DNA from: Acanthaster planci
Taxonomy: Eukaryota > Echinodermata > Asteroidea > Valvatida > Acanthasteridae
Reading direction: 5' to 3'
DNA: 64,000 nt
Assembly: GCF_001949145.1 (NCBI RefSeq)
Contig: NW_019091362.1
Coordinates: forward strand, 3,458,430 to 3,522,429
Within the stretch, counting starts at the first letter, position 1. The number at the start of each line of letters is the position of its first letter. Positions 10,374 to 23,119 of this stretch are shown here, in pieces. The position numbers and the translations under genes are program-made. The notes beneath the pieces were generated by a model that did no database searches, was not told where the DNA came from, and saw only the letters and a list, made by a program, of their open reading frames with translations.

Positions 10374-13300
10374 GTAACATTTCAAATTACATTGTTTACG
10401 TACTTATGGGGGGGGGCTGCATGTACATGTAGCCTACATACAGTGCATGTTGGCCTACACCACATTGATGGCGCATCTTTTCATATAGACCTCACACACC
10501 TGTACATGTAGTGTTGTGTAGGCTCTTGTACCCCCAGAACTGTGGGGTTTGACGTCGGCTGCGCTCCACGTTTGCGGGAGTGCAGTGGACGTCCAACCAT
10601 CCTTGTACACTTTATTTTAATGTGGAAATTTAATTTGTGAAAAATACCCGTAGTTAGGCATGTATTTTCCATTGTGTTGTCCTGATACCAACAATAATGC
10701 CTCAGAATTTCACAGCATTAGAAAAATGCACAGACCCTATGAAACTCAATTTCATGGGGAGGGTGTCTTAGAGATGAACAGTGTCACATGGTTTCTAGTC
10801 CCCCTCCCGCGTACTGGTTATCCCCCACCCACTTACTTGCCAGCACAGATGTACGCCAGTTTCTTTAAGCTTGGATGCTATTTAAAAATATTTACCCACC
10901 ATACTTTCTAGAAACCACAGGACGCCCAGAGTTATTAATTAAGCCAGGTTTATACCTGTTCAAAATTCTGTGCAGGTTTTGGTCTTACTGATCATGCTGA
11001 TCATGGATCATGGATGTGTGGCTGTTGGGCATGATTGATATATCTCAGTGATAGTGCTGTGCTATTTAACAGCACTATCACTGAGATACGGCTGTTGAAG
11101 ATTTTCCTGAGAAGGCGATGTGAAGTCCGAGATTTTGTCCAGGATCCACTGATAGCACAGGGTGATTGACATGTACACGAAGCACGCATCCACTGATCAC
11201 GCCCAGCGCGGCCACAGAGCAGACCCTATTTACATGTTCTGTGAATGCTGATGTACTCAGTCATTCTTTCATTGAAAAGTATGACTGTTCTCATGAAAAA
11301 CAAAATTTCCCTGACTATCTTTTACTTAACATTCCAGATTGGCCTCAAATACTGTCTTATCTCATGCATATATGTGGTGCTTGAGGGCCTGCGTGCTACA
11401 CTGCAATGCCAGAACAGTCACACTGGATGCAAAGTGCTCATCAAACCAGTCTCTTGGTCCATGTATAGTCAAGCTTCTCTAGCATCCTTCGTGCTGCATA
11501 CCCATGCACCCGATTTGATGACATTTAGTCCAGCCATCCCCTGTACTTACATGTACCGTTACACGTTTTTTTCCTTCCTTACTTTCCTTTTTAATATTGA
11601 TGAGGATTGCGAATAGGCAGTACTTGAGATGGTTAAAACTAAAAGTATATTTGCACTAGTTAGGTGATAAAATTTTATGGGAAAGTGGGTTGAATGCTTG
11701 TGTTTAAAAATCAGATTTTTCTGTGTATTTTTTACGTGAGCAAACGTTTGCTGGATGTGAATAATTCAGAATCCTCTTGCAATTAAAATACACTGTTAAA
11801 AACGAAACATATTACTGCATGTGATATATGTTAAGACTCGTTAATGCCACATGAAACATTTAAACCAAGTTCTTGTCGCTTTTGTCTAGTTGCTAGAAAC
11901 ACTGGAGTATGGCACACATGCTTCCTGTCCAGCTGGGCATACACTGATACAGAAAAATTGCAACAAAAATGGAACTGTGCACTTCCAGATGTCACTAGTT
12001 TGTTGACATCATCCGCAAAAAAAAATGTCCGTGTGTGTGTAAAAGCTGATAATAAACAACTGATTTCAAATATTTGACTTTGCACAAATTACAAATTGTG
12101 CGAAAGAATTAATATTTAATTTGGCCTTAACCCCTTCTGGAAAGACGCTGCGGGAATGACACTCATTGATTTTTCCCCCCTTAATTACACATACTTCCAG
12201 CCAAACATTTTATCAAATTTTATGGACTATGTGCATGAGAACCCTAATAATGAAACTGTGAACTACGTGTTCTTGTTTCACTTTGTATTTTGGCTGCTTC
12301 TGCAAAGCTTTAGTCTGCCTATGTAGAGCATGATGAATTCACGCGTAATAACATTACATGTGTGGGAACAGGTTTGAGAGGTCACACTTCTGGTCTGGTT
12401 CCTGCTCTCGTTTTGTGAGACCAAGCCTTATAAATTTGTTATAATTTTCACACAAAACCTTACCTACTTATACCCAGCAAGAAATGAGACCAAGGGGTAC
12501 CCCCCAACATNNTTCTCTCCGTCTCATACCTTGCTGCATATGTGCCTTCTCACATAGACCTGTAAGTAGATGGTGTAGTGTTTCAACCTGCCTATGTATA
12601 ACATTTAAACAGTGCCCTCTCAGTGGGGTAATTGTGTGCCAGGAACTAGGGCACAGGTGATTGTGAGGGATGAATTGTCCAGCCATTTTAAAGGGGGAGT
12701 GCTGACACCATGTGACACTAGGAGCGATGTTCCTGATACAAATGAACATCTGTAATATATGACACTCCAGCATAACCTTACATCAACACAGTGTATTAAT
12801 GGCTTTGTTTCTCCTTGAGTGCTATTAAATATATTTTGGTGGTTGGGAACTACTTAAATTCTTCACAGTCTGCCTTCATTTTTTCTCACCAGGAAAAAGT
12901 GGGGTATGATTCAATAGCTCATCCCCCGGTCAAAAAAATGCAGAGAGTATATAACCCCTCCCCCAGGATTTATGCCCATAAGCCCTCTTTCAGTACTGGT
13001 TGGGAATCTATTAGGAAAGTTCAAGTGATGACCACTTGTCAATTTTCCCAAGTAACCTGTGCAGAAAATGTATCCTTCCTACCAGGCAAGATCGACTGGT
13101 GGTTGACAGATGTTTTTTTTTCCTTCGAGCATGCCCATTGCTGTGCCTGTGTTCCTTCTTTCCCGCATAAAAGTTTTGGAGGATTTTGACCGACTGAGGA
13201 AGTTACACATGTATTGCCCTACTTCAGTTAGCTTACAATGTGGGAATGTAATGACCCTCAAAAGTTGAAGTGCACAAACTTTGGATGTAGTTTCCCCCAT

Positions 13301-14715
13301 TGCTGCAAGTTTTGTAGAATCGATAGGCAAGTTTGTAGAATTGAAATTTTAGTTCCAAAAAAATCTGTGATAATTGGGGTTGACTTGAAACACTGTGGTT
13401 ACCCAAAAACTTTTAATTTATTTTAAATTTGCTTTTCTTCCTCAGCCAACACCAGCAAGCCCAACCAATCGGGGGAGGTCACCATGATCAGGAGGGTGGG
13501 CATGCCGGAAAGCAAAGGGAAGGATTCTTCAGCCAGTTTGCCAACATTCCAAGGTGGAAGAAGCGGGACCATGCCTGGAATGGGCTGGCCTTTGCCAATG
13601 AGGTGGAGCAGCACCGGGCAGCCTACTCCAGGCGTCCCAGCAGCAAGAGCCCATTCCTGGATCAGATGCGGTGTACGCCTCGCCACAACATCACATTCCT
13701 CAAGGTGCACAAGACAGGCAGCAGCACCCTTCAGAACATCTTCCTGCGCTATGGCCAGCGCCACAAGCTGACCTTTGTGCTGCCTCCGCAGGGCCACCAC
13801 CTGGGCTTCCCGGACTTCTTCGACCGCCACCACATGTTGCCAGTGGAGAACGGGATCTACAACATCTTCTGTCACCACGCCCGATTCAGCCAGGTCGTCA
13901 TGGACATCATGCCGCCCAATTCCATCTACATCAGCATCCTGCGAGATCCTGTCCATGTCTTTGAGAGCGCTTTTACGTACTTTAAAATTGCTCCACGCAT
14001 CAACATGGGCAACGATGCTGACGCCATGGCCAAGTTTCTTGAAGACCCCGTCACTTATTATGAAAGTGCACCGAGCACAGTGCACATGCGCAACAACATG
14101 CTGTACGACTTTGGCGTGCCCACTATAAAATTTGATGACACGGACTTCATCGAGGAAGCAATCCAGCTGATTGACAAGCAGTTCTCCTTGATTCTGATTG
14201 CCGAATACTTTGAGGAATCACTGATCCTGCTCCGAGACGCCCTCTGTTGGCGGACCGAGGACATGGTGGTGTTCAAGATGAACACCCGCAAGAAGACAGC
14301 AGTGGACACATTAGGGACAGACTTGCAGAGCAAGATCCGCACCTGGAACAGTGGAGACACGCTGCTGTACGACCACTTCAACAAAACGCTGTGGCACAAG
14401 ATCGAGCAGTACGGAACGGAGCGGATGGCCAGGGAGGTCAAGGAACTTCGGGCATTGACAGAGAGTTACTACAAGCTCTGCATTAAAACAGACACAGCCG
14501 ACAGAAAGGAAGGGGTGTTTGACGTGTGGCAACCCCCAGGAGTTAAGATCAACGCCTTTGTGCTCAAGGAATCGGCCAGCCACAACCCCATCTGCGAGAA
14601 CATGGTGCGGCCGGAGATTGTCTACACAGCCCAGTTGCGAGAGGCTCAGTTTCCCAATCGTTCTTTTCGGAAATTTCAGCGTAACTGGAGGAGACGAAGA
14701 CCCCCGGTAATTTAG
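10237..14715 (+). CDS. Galactose-3-O-sulfotransferase family protein (Gal3ST-1), two coding exons, 468 aa
   Basis: The coding exons are 10237-10373 and 13446-14715, and the split codon AG+C joins them in phase. Residues 1-7 are a short basic cytosolic end, about 8-25 a signal anchor (IVLLIIVTAG...), 26-120 a stem, and 121-468 the sulfotransferase domain. The PAPS 5'-phosphosulfate loop KVHKTGSSTLQN is at about 132-143. The 3'-phosphate motif ILRDPVHVFES is at about 210-220. VWQPPGVKINAFVLK and the final RPE motif are typical of the Gal3ST (PF06990) family. Known members are Golgi type II enzymes that move sulfate from PAPS to C3 of galactose on glycolipids (sulfatide) or glycoproteins. The length is close to the 400-490 of vertebrate members. 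Potential N-glycosylation sites include NIT, NKT and NRS. Which acceptor is used cannot be told from sequence. Confidence 0.93.
10374..13445 (+). other. Gal3ST-1 intron (3.1 kb)
   Basis: The intron holds a 20-bp perfect-stem hairpin at 11041-11088 and two N at 12511-12512. I saw no further exon, and direct joining of the flanking exons is in phase, so none is required. Confidence 0.7.
11041..11088. repeat. Perfect 20-bp inverted repeat with 8-nt loop
   Basis: TATCTCAGTGATAGTGCTGT is followed by an 8-base spacer and then its exact complement. It lies in the Gal3ST-1 intron. It could be a transposon relic or a small hairpin. The arms do not extend beyond 20 bp. Confidence 0.9.
13446..14715 (+). 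CDS. Gal3ST-1 coding exon 2 (stem and whole catalytic domain)
   Basis: The acceptor is TTTTCTTCCTCAG and the frame is open to TAG at 14713-14715. It encodes the full catalytic domain in one exon. GC content is much higher than the flanks, which explains the long fortuitous frames on the opposite strand (13423-14085). Confidence 0.95.
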
Positions 14716-17160
14716 GATTTAGAAAAAAAATCTGAATGTGTAATGAAGATGCCATCCAATCCGGACGAGGAGGGTGCATCCTTGCAGGGTGCATCCCTGA
14801 TTGGGGGGGGACACATGTAATATTCATCGTGCTGTACACAAACAGTGTAAAGGTATGCACATGTATGTACATGTANNNNNNNNNNNNNNNNNNNNNNNNN
14901 NNNNNNNNNNNNNNNNNNNNNNNNNNNNNNNNNNNNNNNNNNNNNNNNNNNNNNNNNNNNNNNNNNNNNNNNNNNNNNNNNNNNNNNNNNNNNNNNNNNN
15001 NNNNNNNNNNNNNNNNNNNNNNNNNNNNNNNNNNNNNNNNNNNNNNNNNNNNNNNNNNNNNNNNNNNNNNNNNNNNNNNNNNNNNNNNNNNNNNNNNNNN
15101 NNNNNNNNNNNNNNNNNNNNNNNNNNNNNNNNNNNNNNNNNNNNNNNNNNNNNNNNNNNNNNNNNNNNNNNNNNNNNNNNNNNNNNNNNNNNNNNNNNNN
15201 NNNNNNNNNNNNNNNNNNNNNNNNNNNNNNNNNNNNNNNNNNNNNNNNNNNNNNNNNNNNNNNNNNNNNNNNNNNNNNNNNNNNNNNNNNNNNNNNNNNN
15301 NNNNNNNNNNNNNNNNNNNNNNNNNNNNNNNNNNNNNNNNNNNNNNNNNNNNNNNNNNGTATGTACATGTACGTGTATGTACATGTTCGTACTTCGGGCA
15401 ATTTTTAGCCGCAACTTTTGTAATGCATCATACTCATAGAAAACTTGCCCATTGCATTAAGAGAATATATGCAAAGCTCTCTCTTTATTTGATTTTGTTG
15501 TACAAGCATGACCATGAATTCAGTTCTGTTTTCACCCAGGAGGGCTCTGCAGTATTTCTGCACAGGAGTGAGGAGTTGGCGCTCCAGTCGTTTTAGGTAC
15601 ACGTACAATGTAGCTCTGCGGATAGATCTCCTCTGCACTGTAATGCACAAACGTAGATATCTTTTGTACATCTGTGTCTGGTGTGTACACGTGCTGTCCA
15701 TTCAAAGAGAGCTCAGTGCATCAGACGACAGATCACTGTGTGGGTTTTTCTGATCGCGGTCTGTGTACTTTGTTTCATGATTGCATTCTGACGTCATCTT
15801 GAGGTTTATGGTAGGTTTGGCCTGCGTGAAAAAAAACAAGGTGTGGGCAATGGCATTTTAACAGGGTACCATATTTATTTTTGAAATCCATTTATTTGAA
15901 ATACACATACACTATTCATGGTCTCATCAAATACAGGAGGGGATGTTGGCCCAAAGCATGCTGCATATTAAGTATTTGATGTTTAAACCCACTTAAGATT
16001 TCTTAAAGAGTGAGTGTCAAATATACATGTTCTGTTAAAAATGTTGAGTCCTCTTACGTGTAGGGGTATCTTTTCGTATTTCTAGAGAGAGTCTGAAGAA
16101 TTTTGCAACTCCATTTCCACTCGCCTTTTCCTTGATTTGATATGTCGAATGGGAAATTATTTCGCACAAAACATATTTTCCAGGGGGTTGAGCGAGTCTT
16201 AAAAGGGAAAGTTTATTTGTGTATTATAATTAATTGTTCAGTTCTACACGTATGTGGACATTTGTGTAAACATATATAAATATATTCTTATTAATCAAAG
16301 TAGCCAAGAATTGTTGCTTTTTTGCTTTGAATTCCAAAGAAAGAGATATATCTTGCATATTTTTATATACATACATGTAATGAACATCACGGCAGTGTTG
16401 CCTCCAGACAGTAAGTTTCAAAGAAGCAATGCTTTACTTTTTTAAAACTGATGGCAGTATTACCGGGCGTGAGATTTTTTAGACTTTTGTCTGAATTCAG
16501 ACATTTCGAATCTGATAGAAAGCATTATCGGTATGGGAGGGAATGCACCCTACAGCCTTTTTCTACCCAGTTTTAGATAATGTATTTCTTAAAACTGATA
16601 ATCTCATCCCTGATTACATAACGTGTACTTCATAACTGCATTTCTAGTCTACTTTTGAGTCTGTACCCTTTGGTGTAATGCAGACAGGCAACTGCAGAAG
16701 AGCTGAACATGTCTAAAGCATCTTTTTTTCTTTTTTGGGTGGCAGTTGGCTTACATATACAGATCATGTAATGCATTTATAATTTATTTTGAGAGAAATG
16801 TGTGCAGTGCTGGAAAGGATAACTTGCCGAAAGTCTTGTGACCACAACATTCAATCTGTGAACAAGTGTAGCATCACTATTATGTGTTGCTCCGGATGTA
16901 CATGTTCGCTGTGCAGATGTACTATATGCGGTCTTAGGGTGAAAGAAGGCAAATTTAGGGGACTATTTCACTATCCTCCCGTCCAAAAGTGTGTCAAAAG
17001 TTCCCACATTTAGCTTCACTTCCAAGAAAGGCCATCAGATGGTCACATTGTACATCAAGAAATTTCAATAGTTTTGCCCCCCCTCCCAAAAAAGAATGCG
17101 GTTCGGGATCCGCCCTTGGGGAGTAGCCACTGCTGTCATTGTAAACCTTCTTGTCTCACT
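14716..17160 (+). other. Gal3ST-1 3' flank / intergenic, no gene seen
   Basis: This probably contains the Gal3ST-1 3'UTR in part. No convincing poly(A) signal could be tied to the gene because of the gap. The rest is AT-rich sequence without recognisable exons. Confidence 0.5.
14876..15358. other. Assembly gap flanked by TACATG repeats
   Basis: This is a run of N. Both sides end in alternating GTATGTACATGTA sequence (14850-14875 and 15359-15385), so the gap probably hides a TACATG-rich satellite that failed to assemble. It removes part of the Gal3ST-1 3' flank. Confidence 0.95.
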
Positions 17161-17451
17161 TGGGCCCAGTTTCATGGTGCTGCTAAGCACACAGTTCTAT
17201 GCTAACAGGGGCTCTGTGTGCTTCAAGAAGACGGAAGCAGTAAGCATGGCAGAATGGGCGTTTATCTCAGAGGAAAAGGTTTGCTTCTTTGTTGTTGCAA
17301 AACACTGGAAATCTCTACGTGGGCACTGTCAGCACAACCGTGCCACATATTGCCATGAAATTCTGGCTGTGGTTAGTAAGATTTTATGCTATAGTAATAG
17401 TAAGCATGACTTTTCTGCTAGCTGTTAAGCAGCTCCGTCAAATTGGTCCCT
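17161..17451. mobile_element. MITE with GGGCCCARTTTCATGG-type ends (about 290 bp)
   Basis: The left end TGGGCCCAGTTTCATGGTGC and then TGCTAAG is mirrored at the right by TTAAGCAGCTCCGTCAAATT and then GGTCCC. The ends resemble the better-preserved element at 35084-35325. Confidence 0.6.
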
Positions 17452-20400
17452 GCACACAGGTCCAGTGTTTGTTAAGACATCTTTACACAGCTCTCACAGC
17501 CCCAGTTGAGGCTCACTCAGAGATGGTTCCACCATCTCTATCACTTTGAAAAAATAGGGCAAATCTGGCCCCTTTTTAGGAGACAAAAACGTCAATTCAC
17601 TTTTAAACTTAAATTTAACTGAAAATTTTCATTGAAAATGGATAACTTAATGTTGAGTAACTGGGGAATTCCCACAAGACAGCTGGTGGTATCGTAGAAC
17701 ATCGAACAAAATAATTTTGTATGACATATCTAATTCCTTGTACAACTGTACAGAGCACTAGAAAACTTACCTCCCTGCCAGCAGTGCATTTCTTGCTCAT
17801 TTTCGTTTCAGGCTGACAGGTTGCCTCTATATCAGCCAGACATTTAGGCAGTTCTGAGATCTGCAGTTTGTGTACAATAGAAGTGGCAAGCACTAATGTT
17901 TTTAGGCTTTTCGTGGTGAAGGTGGCAAGTTAATAAGGGTTTGCCGTACTCTAAGGTTCTTTTCAGCGAGTTTCCTCCGAGAACTTTTGCATGGTGCTAC
18001 TGCAGCCCTTTTACTTACCTTGAACCTTTCTCGTTAATCTTTGCTGAATGAATGTGGCATTTGTGTCAAGTTTCATGTCAACATTTATTTCAATTTCAGC
18101 TCACTGTATAAAAAAATTCTGGAACAGTATGGTAAGAGAAATATCATTTAATGAAATGTTAAAGTGTAGCTGTAATGAATTTTTCTTGGACACAATTTTT
18201 CTTCAACTTCAACTTGTTTTTTTTTCCAATGTATGAAAACTCTTTAACTTGCCTATTTGGTTAAATATTTTGAAATGTGTATGCTTTTAAACAGTTAAAA
18301 ATTATCCATGCTTTCCCGGACAAGTGAGGTCACAGTTGCTGTGAAGTTATCTAGGGAAGACAAGTTCCAGTGCATAAGCATTTCTGTTTAAGTTGTAAAC
18401 CCAGAATTTACTAACTGAAAACACGTCTGAAAGAGGGATTGATGCTTCTATGCACGAAAAAAAAAACCAATGAATCATCAGAGAAGTGATCAATGCCAGG
18501 AAGATCTACAAAAATGGGGGACATTTTTGTATACCAACCAATGTAACATTCAGGCTTTTCCTGAGATGACATCATCGTGAATATGGAAATACTTATTAGT
18601 ATAAAACTAAAAAGGTGGTAAAATACCCTTTGAAACAGTGAAACAGAAGTGGAAAATGAGGTAAGGTGAGACACAGAGGTGCCTTTGGGAGGTTTGTATT
18701 CTAGAAAAGGAAAAAAAGATTGCAGCTATCCCATAAGCCAGACAAAAAAAGCTGTTTTCTTATATTTGAAATTGCTAAAACTTTTAGGCAGTAAATTTTG
18801 TGTGTAAACAACCTAGTTGTATTTTTGCACTTTTCATCCAAAATAAATCTATTTAAAATGCTTTAATGGAGATTTTGTGAGGGCTTCATTAAGTACGTAG
18901 TTTCTCCCAGAGGCAATTAATGATTTAGCTTCAAACAATACGGTTATTATTACTTTGACTTTTCATTTTCACCGTTTAACTTTTGCAGTTGTTGTTTTTT
19001 CCCCCAAATAATGAATATTTATACCCAACCAGAAAACACAAGGATATCCCACAGTAATATGTCACATAATTCTATAATGTTTACTGGTATAACTTAAATT
19101 CCAATTTATGGTGTTTCCTGTTCGTGCTTTGCTTTTATTTCCATATGTGCTAGGTGCAATGGACACTTCTAGGTGCTTTTAATAAACAGAGTAGGACCTT
19201 GTGCTTTGTATTTTCCAGTCGTTTCCTGCCTCATTCCGAAAATAATGATTTCATAATATTCCCATTTGTTGGGCAAGTTATGGTTACCGAGTATCACTGT
19301 AGTTCTGTAAAATGCTTTAATTTTTCCCTGAAATTTCCACGTACTCACTCGGTTTTTTACAGTTTAAAAATCCTCCAAATTTCATCGTTTTCTCAAAACC
19401 GGTCCTTGAATAATATATAATGAAGGGTATCTCAGCCATACAGTAGATACATTTGTGATAAGCCGATGCTGTCATTTTTTAATGTTTGGTTTGGTCGACA
19501 TAATTTTGAACCTTGTGCCCAAAGAATGATTTGTAAATTTTGCGTAGTTTGTTGTAGGATTTCTCAACCTGAGTAATTAATTGTCACACCGCGTATCTGG
19601 CCGGCTCTTTTTGGGTGCATTCCACCAAATCGTGGTATTACTACGCGCGAGCTCTTTACTTTTCCCGCGGGATTTTACAATAAGACATGCCATAATCAGG
19701 AGGGATCATAGAAATATTTCTAGAAATCCCGAATTTTAGCACTGGCAGTTTCCAGGTCGAGATACTTCTTTCATAAAACACCCAAACTTGCGGGCCTATT
19801 TTGGATAGAGGTGGGCGGCCACATTCAGAGCTGAGTGCATAGTTTTACTATTTTGGGGTATCTTCAGGGAAAGGCGAATAAAAAAAAATTACACTGGCCA
19901 TAATCTTGAATTTCTGGTAACAAACAGAAACAGAGGCCAACCTCTTCCCGAGAGTCAACAGGCGGCACCATTTCGGTCTGATTTTGCACTGTTTTCTATT
20001 GGTGAGCACCAATATATTGGTGCCTGTGGCGGAACCTGTACCCTCACCATAAAAGTTATCTACTGCCCTCTATTGCCCTTGTCTGTACATTTCACACAAT
20101 ACGCACAGCTAGCTACACGGGAATGCAAAGGGATGGGTCCCCAGTTTGGTGGTGTTCATCCTTTAGTCTGATAGCCAAATTGTCTTGATCATTTTGCAAC
20201 TTCAAGGGCGAATCCAGGGTTGTACGCATTGAGGTCATACCCAATCCCCCCTCCCCAAATAAAGGGGATTGTTTGGGTTGAAAGGGGATTTTTTTGTCTA
20301 TTTCATTAGCCTTCATTAAGCGTGTAAAATGTCTAATGAACCTCACTCATCAGAACGGCCGTGAAAAATTACATGAAAAATGTCGATTTGGGTCCCCAAA

Positions 20401-21469
20401 ACAGATCTCCCCGACGTGGATCAGTGGATTAGTCCTTGTGCAACCTTGGGTTATTTTTATAACTCAAATGACATTATTTTTTTCTTCGAGTATAGAGTAG
20501 TAAACAAATATGTCTGATTATGGTTGAAGTTAACGAGGGCACAATCCATGTACAACAAACAACTCGATGATTTTCAATTGGAAGCTTTCTGGTTACCCTA
20601 TACAAGAGCAGGGCAGAATTCCTCCACATTTTTCATGTCGTTTTTGTTGCAAATTAAGTTTCACCCGTCGAGCTCTAAGAAGTTTTCCCAAAAATGTCTT
20701 GCAGTCATTGTGACACCAATTTCGTGCAAATTTGACAATTCGCCCATTGCATTTGCCAAGACAAGTCGGCTAAAATAGACACATTTTCCACGGGCATGCT
20801 CAATGCACGCGGGTTGACAAAGTCTCCCGTGTGGTCTTAACTTCAAATGACCGTAACGACATTACGCTATGGACTCGAAACTTCTCACATTTGTACTGAT
20901 AAATGAACATCCATAATTCCATGCGAAATTTTAAAACATAAAAAATCATGGCTTAACACAACCGAGTTCCACCTCCTCTCGGCTGTGAGACGGCCTGAAA
21001 AGAGTTATTTTTGGGTTAAATGGGCTGAAATCCGCCAACTTAATGATTGTAAGAAATATGTTTGAGACTACCAAACCATCAACCTGGATACTAAAACTTT
21101 TTCTTAATTTTTTGATTTTTCAAACAAAAGATTCATAGTGATGTCACATTATAATGTTACGTAGGCTGTTTCGTTTCAAACGTCCAGTTACGGGTATAGC
21201 AACCAACAATATTGGAACTCATGGTTCCATCTCTAGTTGGATATTGAACGTCGATATTGTACATTTTTTAACTCATGCAAACTCATCGGGCATAAAGTAA
21301 TGAAATAAGAATGATCCTTATTTATGTAGTACTCATGTCATCTATAAAAATATCTGATGGGCGCACTCTGGGAGAGAGACGGGAGTGTTTCCTGTTAATA
21401 ATTGGGGAATCTCTTTGAACAAATTTCAAAAGAATCGTCCTCCATTTTCTGGTTGGCCGTTGCGAAATT
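17452..21469. other. Intergenic, no gene recognised
   Basis: AT-rich sequence with only short chance frames. It includes an 18-bp perfect palindrome at 20006-20023 (GCACCAATATATTGGTGC) overlapping a second inverted repeat. No RNA gene or transposon border was recognised. Confidence 0.5.
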
Positions 21470-21965
21470 GGTTGTAACGTCAATCAATTTTGAACACAGA
21501 GGGCGTTGGTTACGGTCCACTTTCGAGGCGCCGCAAAAGTCGTCAACTGCAAAATCTACATTTCTGCTGGCATAAACTTGAGTTTCTCGAAATAATTGAC
21601 GCGAATTCTAAAAACCTGAAAATCTTCTGGTAGAAAAAATGAGAAATATTGGTTGTCCACTATTGGTACTCCATATGTGCCATCCGCTGATTTTTGATTG
21701 TGGGGTTTAGAAGTTTCTAGTTGTCCACTTTTGGGCCACCTCAAAAGTCGTCAAGGTAAAATCCCAAATTTTGCTTGCAAAAAATTGTTTTGAAAACGCT
21801 TGACGCAAATTCTGAAAACTTTAAATCTACTTGCAGAAAATAAGAAGAAAAAGAAGAAGAAAAGGTTGTTCACTTGTGCAGCATCAAATTAATTTTTGCT
21901 GATGGGAATTTTAATTTTCTAGTTGTCCAAGTTTTGGGCACTGCGACAGTCGTCAAAGTAAAATA
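21470..21965. repeat. Diverged tandem repeat, period about 205 bp
   Basis: The anchor GTCGTCAA recurs at 21539, 21747 and 21949, with neighbouring blocks repeated each time: GTTGTCCACTTTTGGG upstream, and TTGACGCGAATTCTAAAAAC or TTGACGCAAATTCTGAAAAC downstream. Two full units plus part of another are seen. Confidence 0.75.
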
Positions 21966-21994
21966 GGTCTGCTGTCGGAAAACTTACTTTTAAG

Positions 21995-22125
21995 AAAAAG
22001 TTTGGCAATCTGCCTCAGGTGCTAAATATATTCGCATTATTATATCACTCTGGGAAATTAAAGAATGTATTCTAAAATCGCCACATCATATTGAGATGTG
22101 ACAAGCACACAAAAAACACCTCAAA
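21995..22125. repeat. Fragment of MITE family M1
   Basis: The stretch CACTCTGGGAAATTAAAGAA and then TGTATTCTAAAA, followed by GAGATGTGACAAGCACA, matches the right half of the M1 elements at 31517-31741 and 36639-36898. Its end is decayed. Confidence 0.5.
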
Positions 22126-22817
22126 TTAAATGGAACGACCATATACATGTAATCTCAAAGCCACAAAATGGAGATGTAACATGCCGTGATACACTATAAA
22201 TAAGAAATGTTAAATATTTCAAACATCCAAACACAGCAGCTAGTCTGTGAAGCTGCAAGGCCGAAGATCAGTTGAACAGTATCAACACGTGAGAACGAGG
22301 GATTTCTGTTACAATTTCCGCCTGCATGCATATAATGCCGCAACAGGGGTAGGCATACAGCACCTGATCCAGTTAGACCCGCTACACTCGGGTAAAACGG
22401 GCTGCCGGGAGTTTTAGCCTAATGGGAGTTTCACAGCATGACGATGAGGTTTCAGAAGTGCGTTATTATAACATCCACTCAAGACGCTGCGAAAACATAT
22501 CTCCAAAGAGCATGGACATTCGGACAACACTAGTTCTTATCCCAATAAGCAATGTTAGGAAACTGAATATGGGATGGGTTATGGCCTATTTGTTGAAAAC
22601 TTGTGCGAGACGAGCGCACAGTTTCTCGCCAAGTTTTAGAAATCTGGGAGAGGTGGGTCTTGGTTGCACAGTAATAAGGAAATAACCCCTAAACCTGCCA
22701 AACTGTACTCGTGCACGACGCCTTTAAAATTCAGAATCGAAAAACTTCTTCCTGGCGTGGATCATGGATGCGTGTATCAGCACATTATTAGCTTACCGAC
22801 GATAAGGAGCAAAGGAA

Positions 22818-23049
22818 CTCTCTAAATCGGAAAGAGTGAAATTAAGGACAAGACGTTCCAGAGTGAAAATCACTCTGAATTTAGACTGGAAAAGGCTGAA
22901 AATAGCGCCTTCCAGAGGAAGCTCGAGTGAAATTTCAATCTTTTGGAGTGAAGAAATTTCACTCCATTTCGTCTGGTCCTTAATTTCAATTGGAGGGATT
23001 GAATTTTAACTCGAATAGAGTGAATATTCACTCTTCGGAATTTAGAGAG
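22818..23049. mobile_element. MITE (about 232 bp) with CTCTCTAAAT terminal inverted repeats
   Basis: The left end CTCTCTAAATCGGAAAGAGT is mirrored by ACTCTTCGGAATTTAGAGAG at the right. An internal pair, ATTAAGGACAAGACG against CGTCTGGTCCTTAAT, and small palindromes GAGTGAAAATCACTC and GAGTGAATATTCACTC add further foldback potential. No open frame is present. Confidence 0.8.
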
Positions 23050-23119
23050 AATGCTAGTCTGGTGTCTTGGAGTATGACTTCAAGACGTTGACAATCAGTC
23101 TGGTTCCCTGGAATCTGCG

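Noticed and set aside
13423-14085. 220-codon minus-strand frame opposite Gal3ST-1
   Set aside because: It is the antisense shadow of a GC-rich coding exon. It has no family features, and the plus-strand frame has clear motifs.
14712-15596. Long frames across 14.7-15.6 kb and 37.8-38.8 kb
   Set aside because: They are open only because they cross runs of N.
17096-17428. 110-codon frame with a hydrophobic start
   Set aside because: Most of it lies inside a MITE (17161-17451). No family resemblance.
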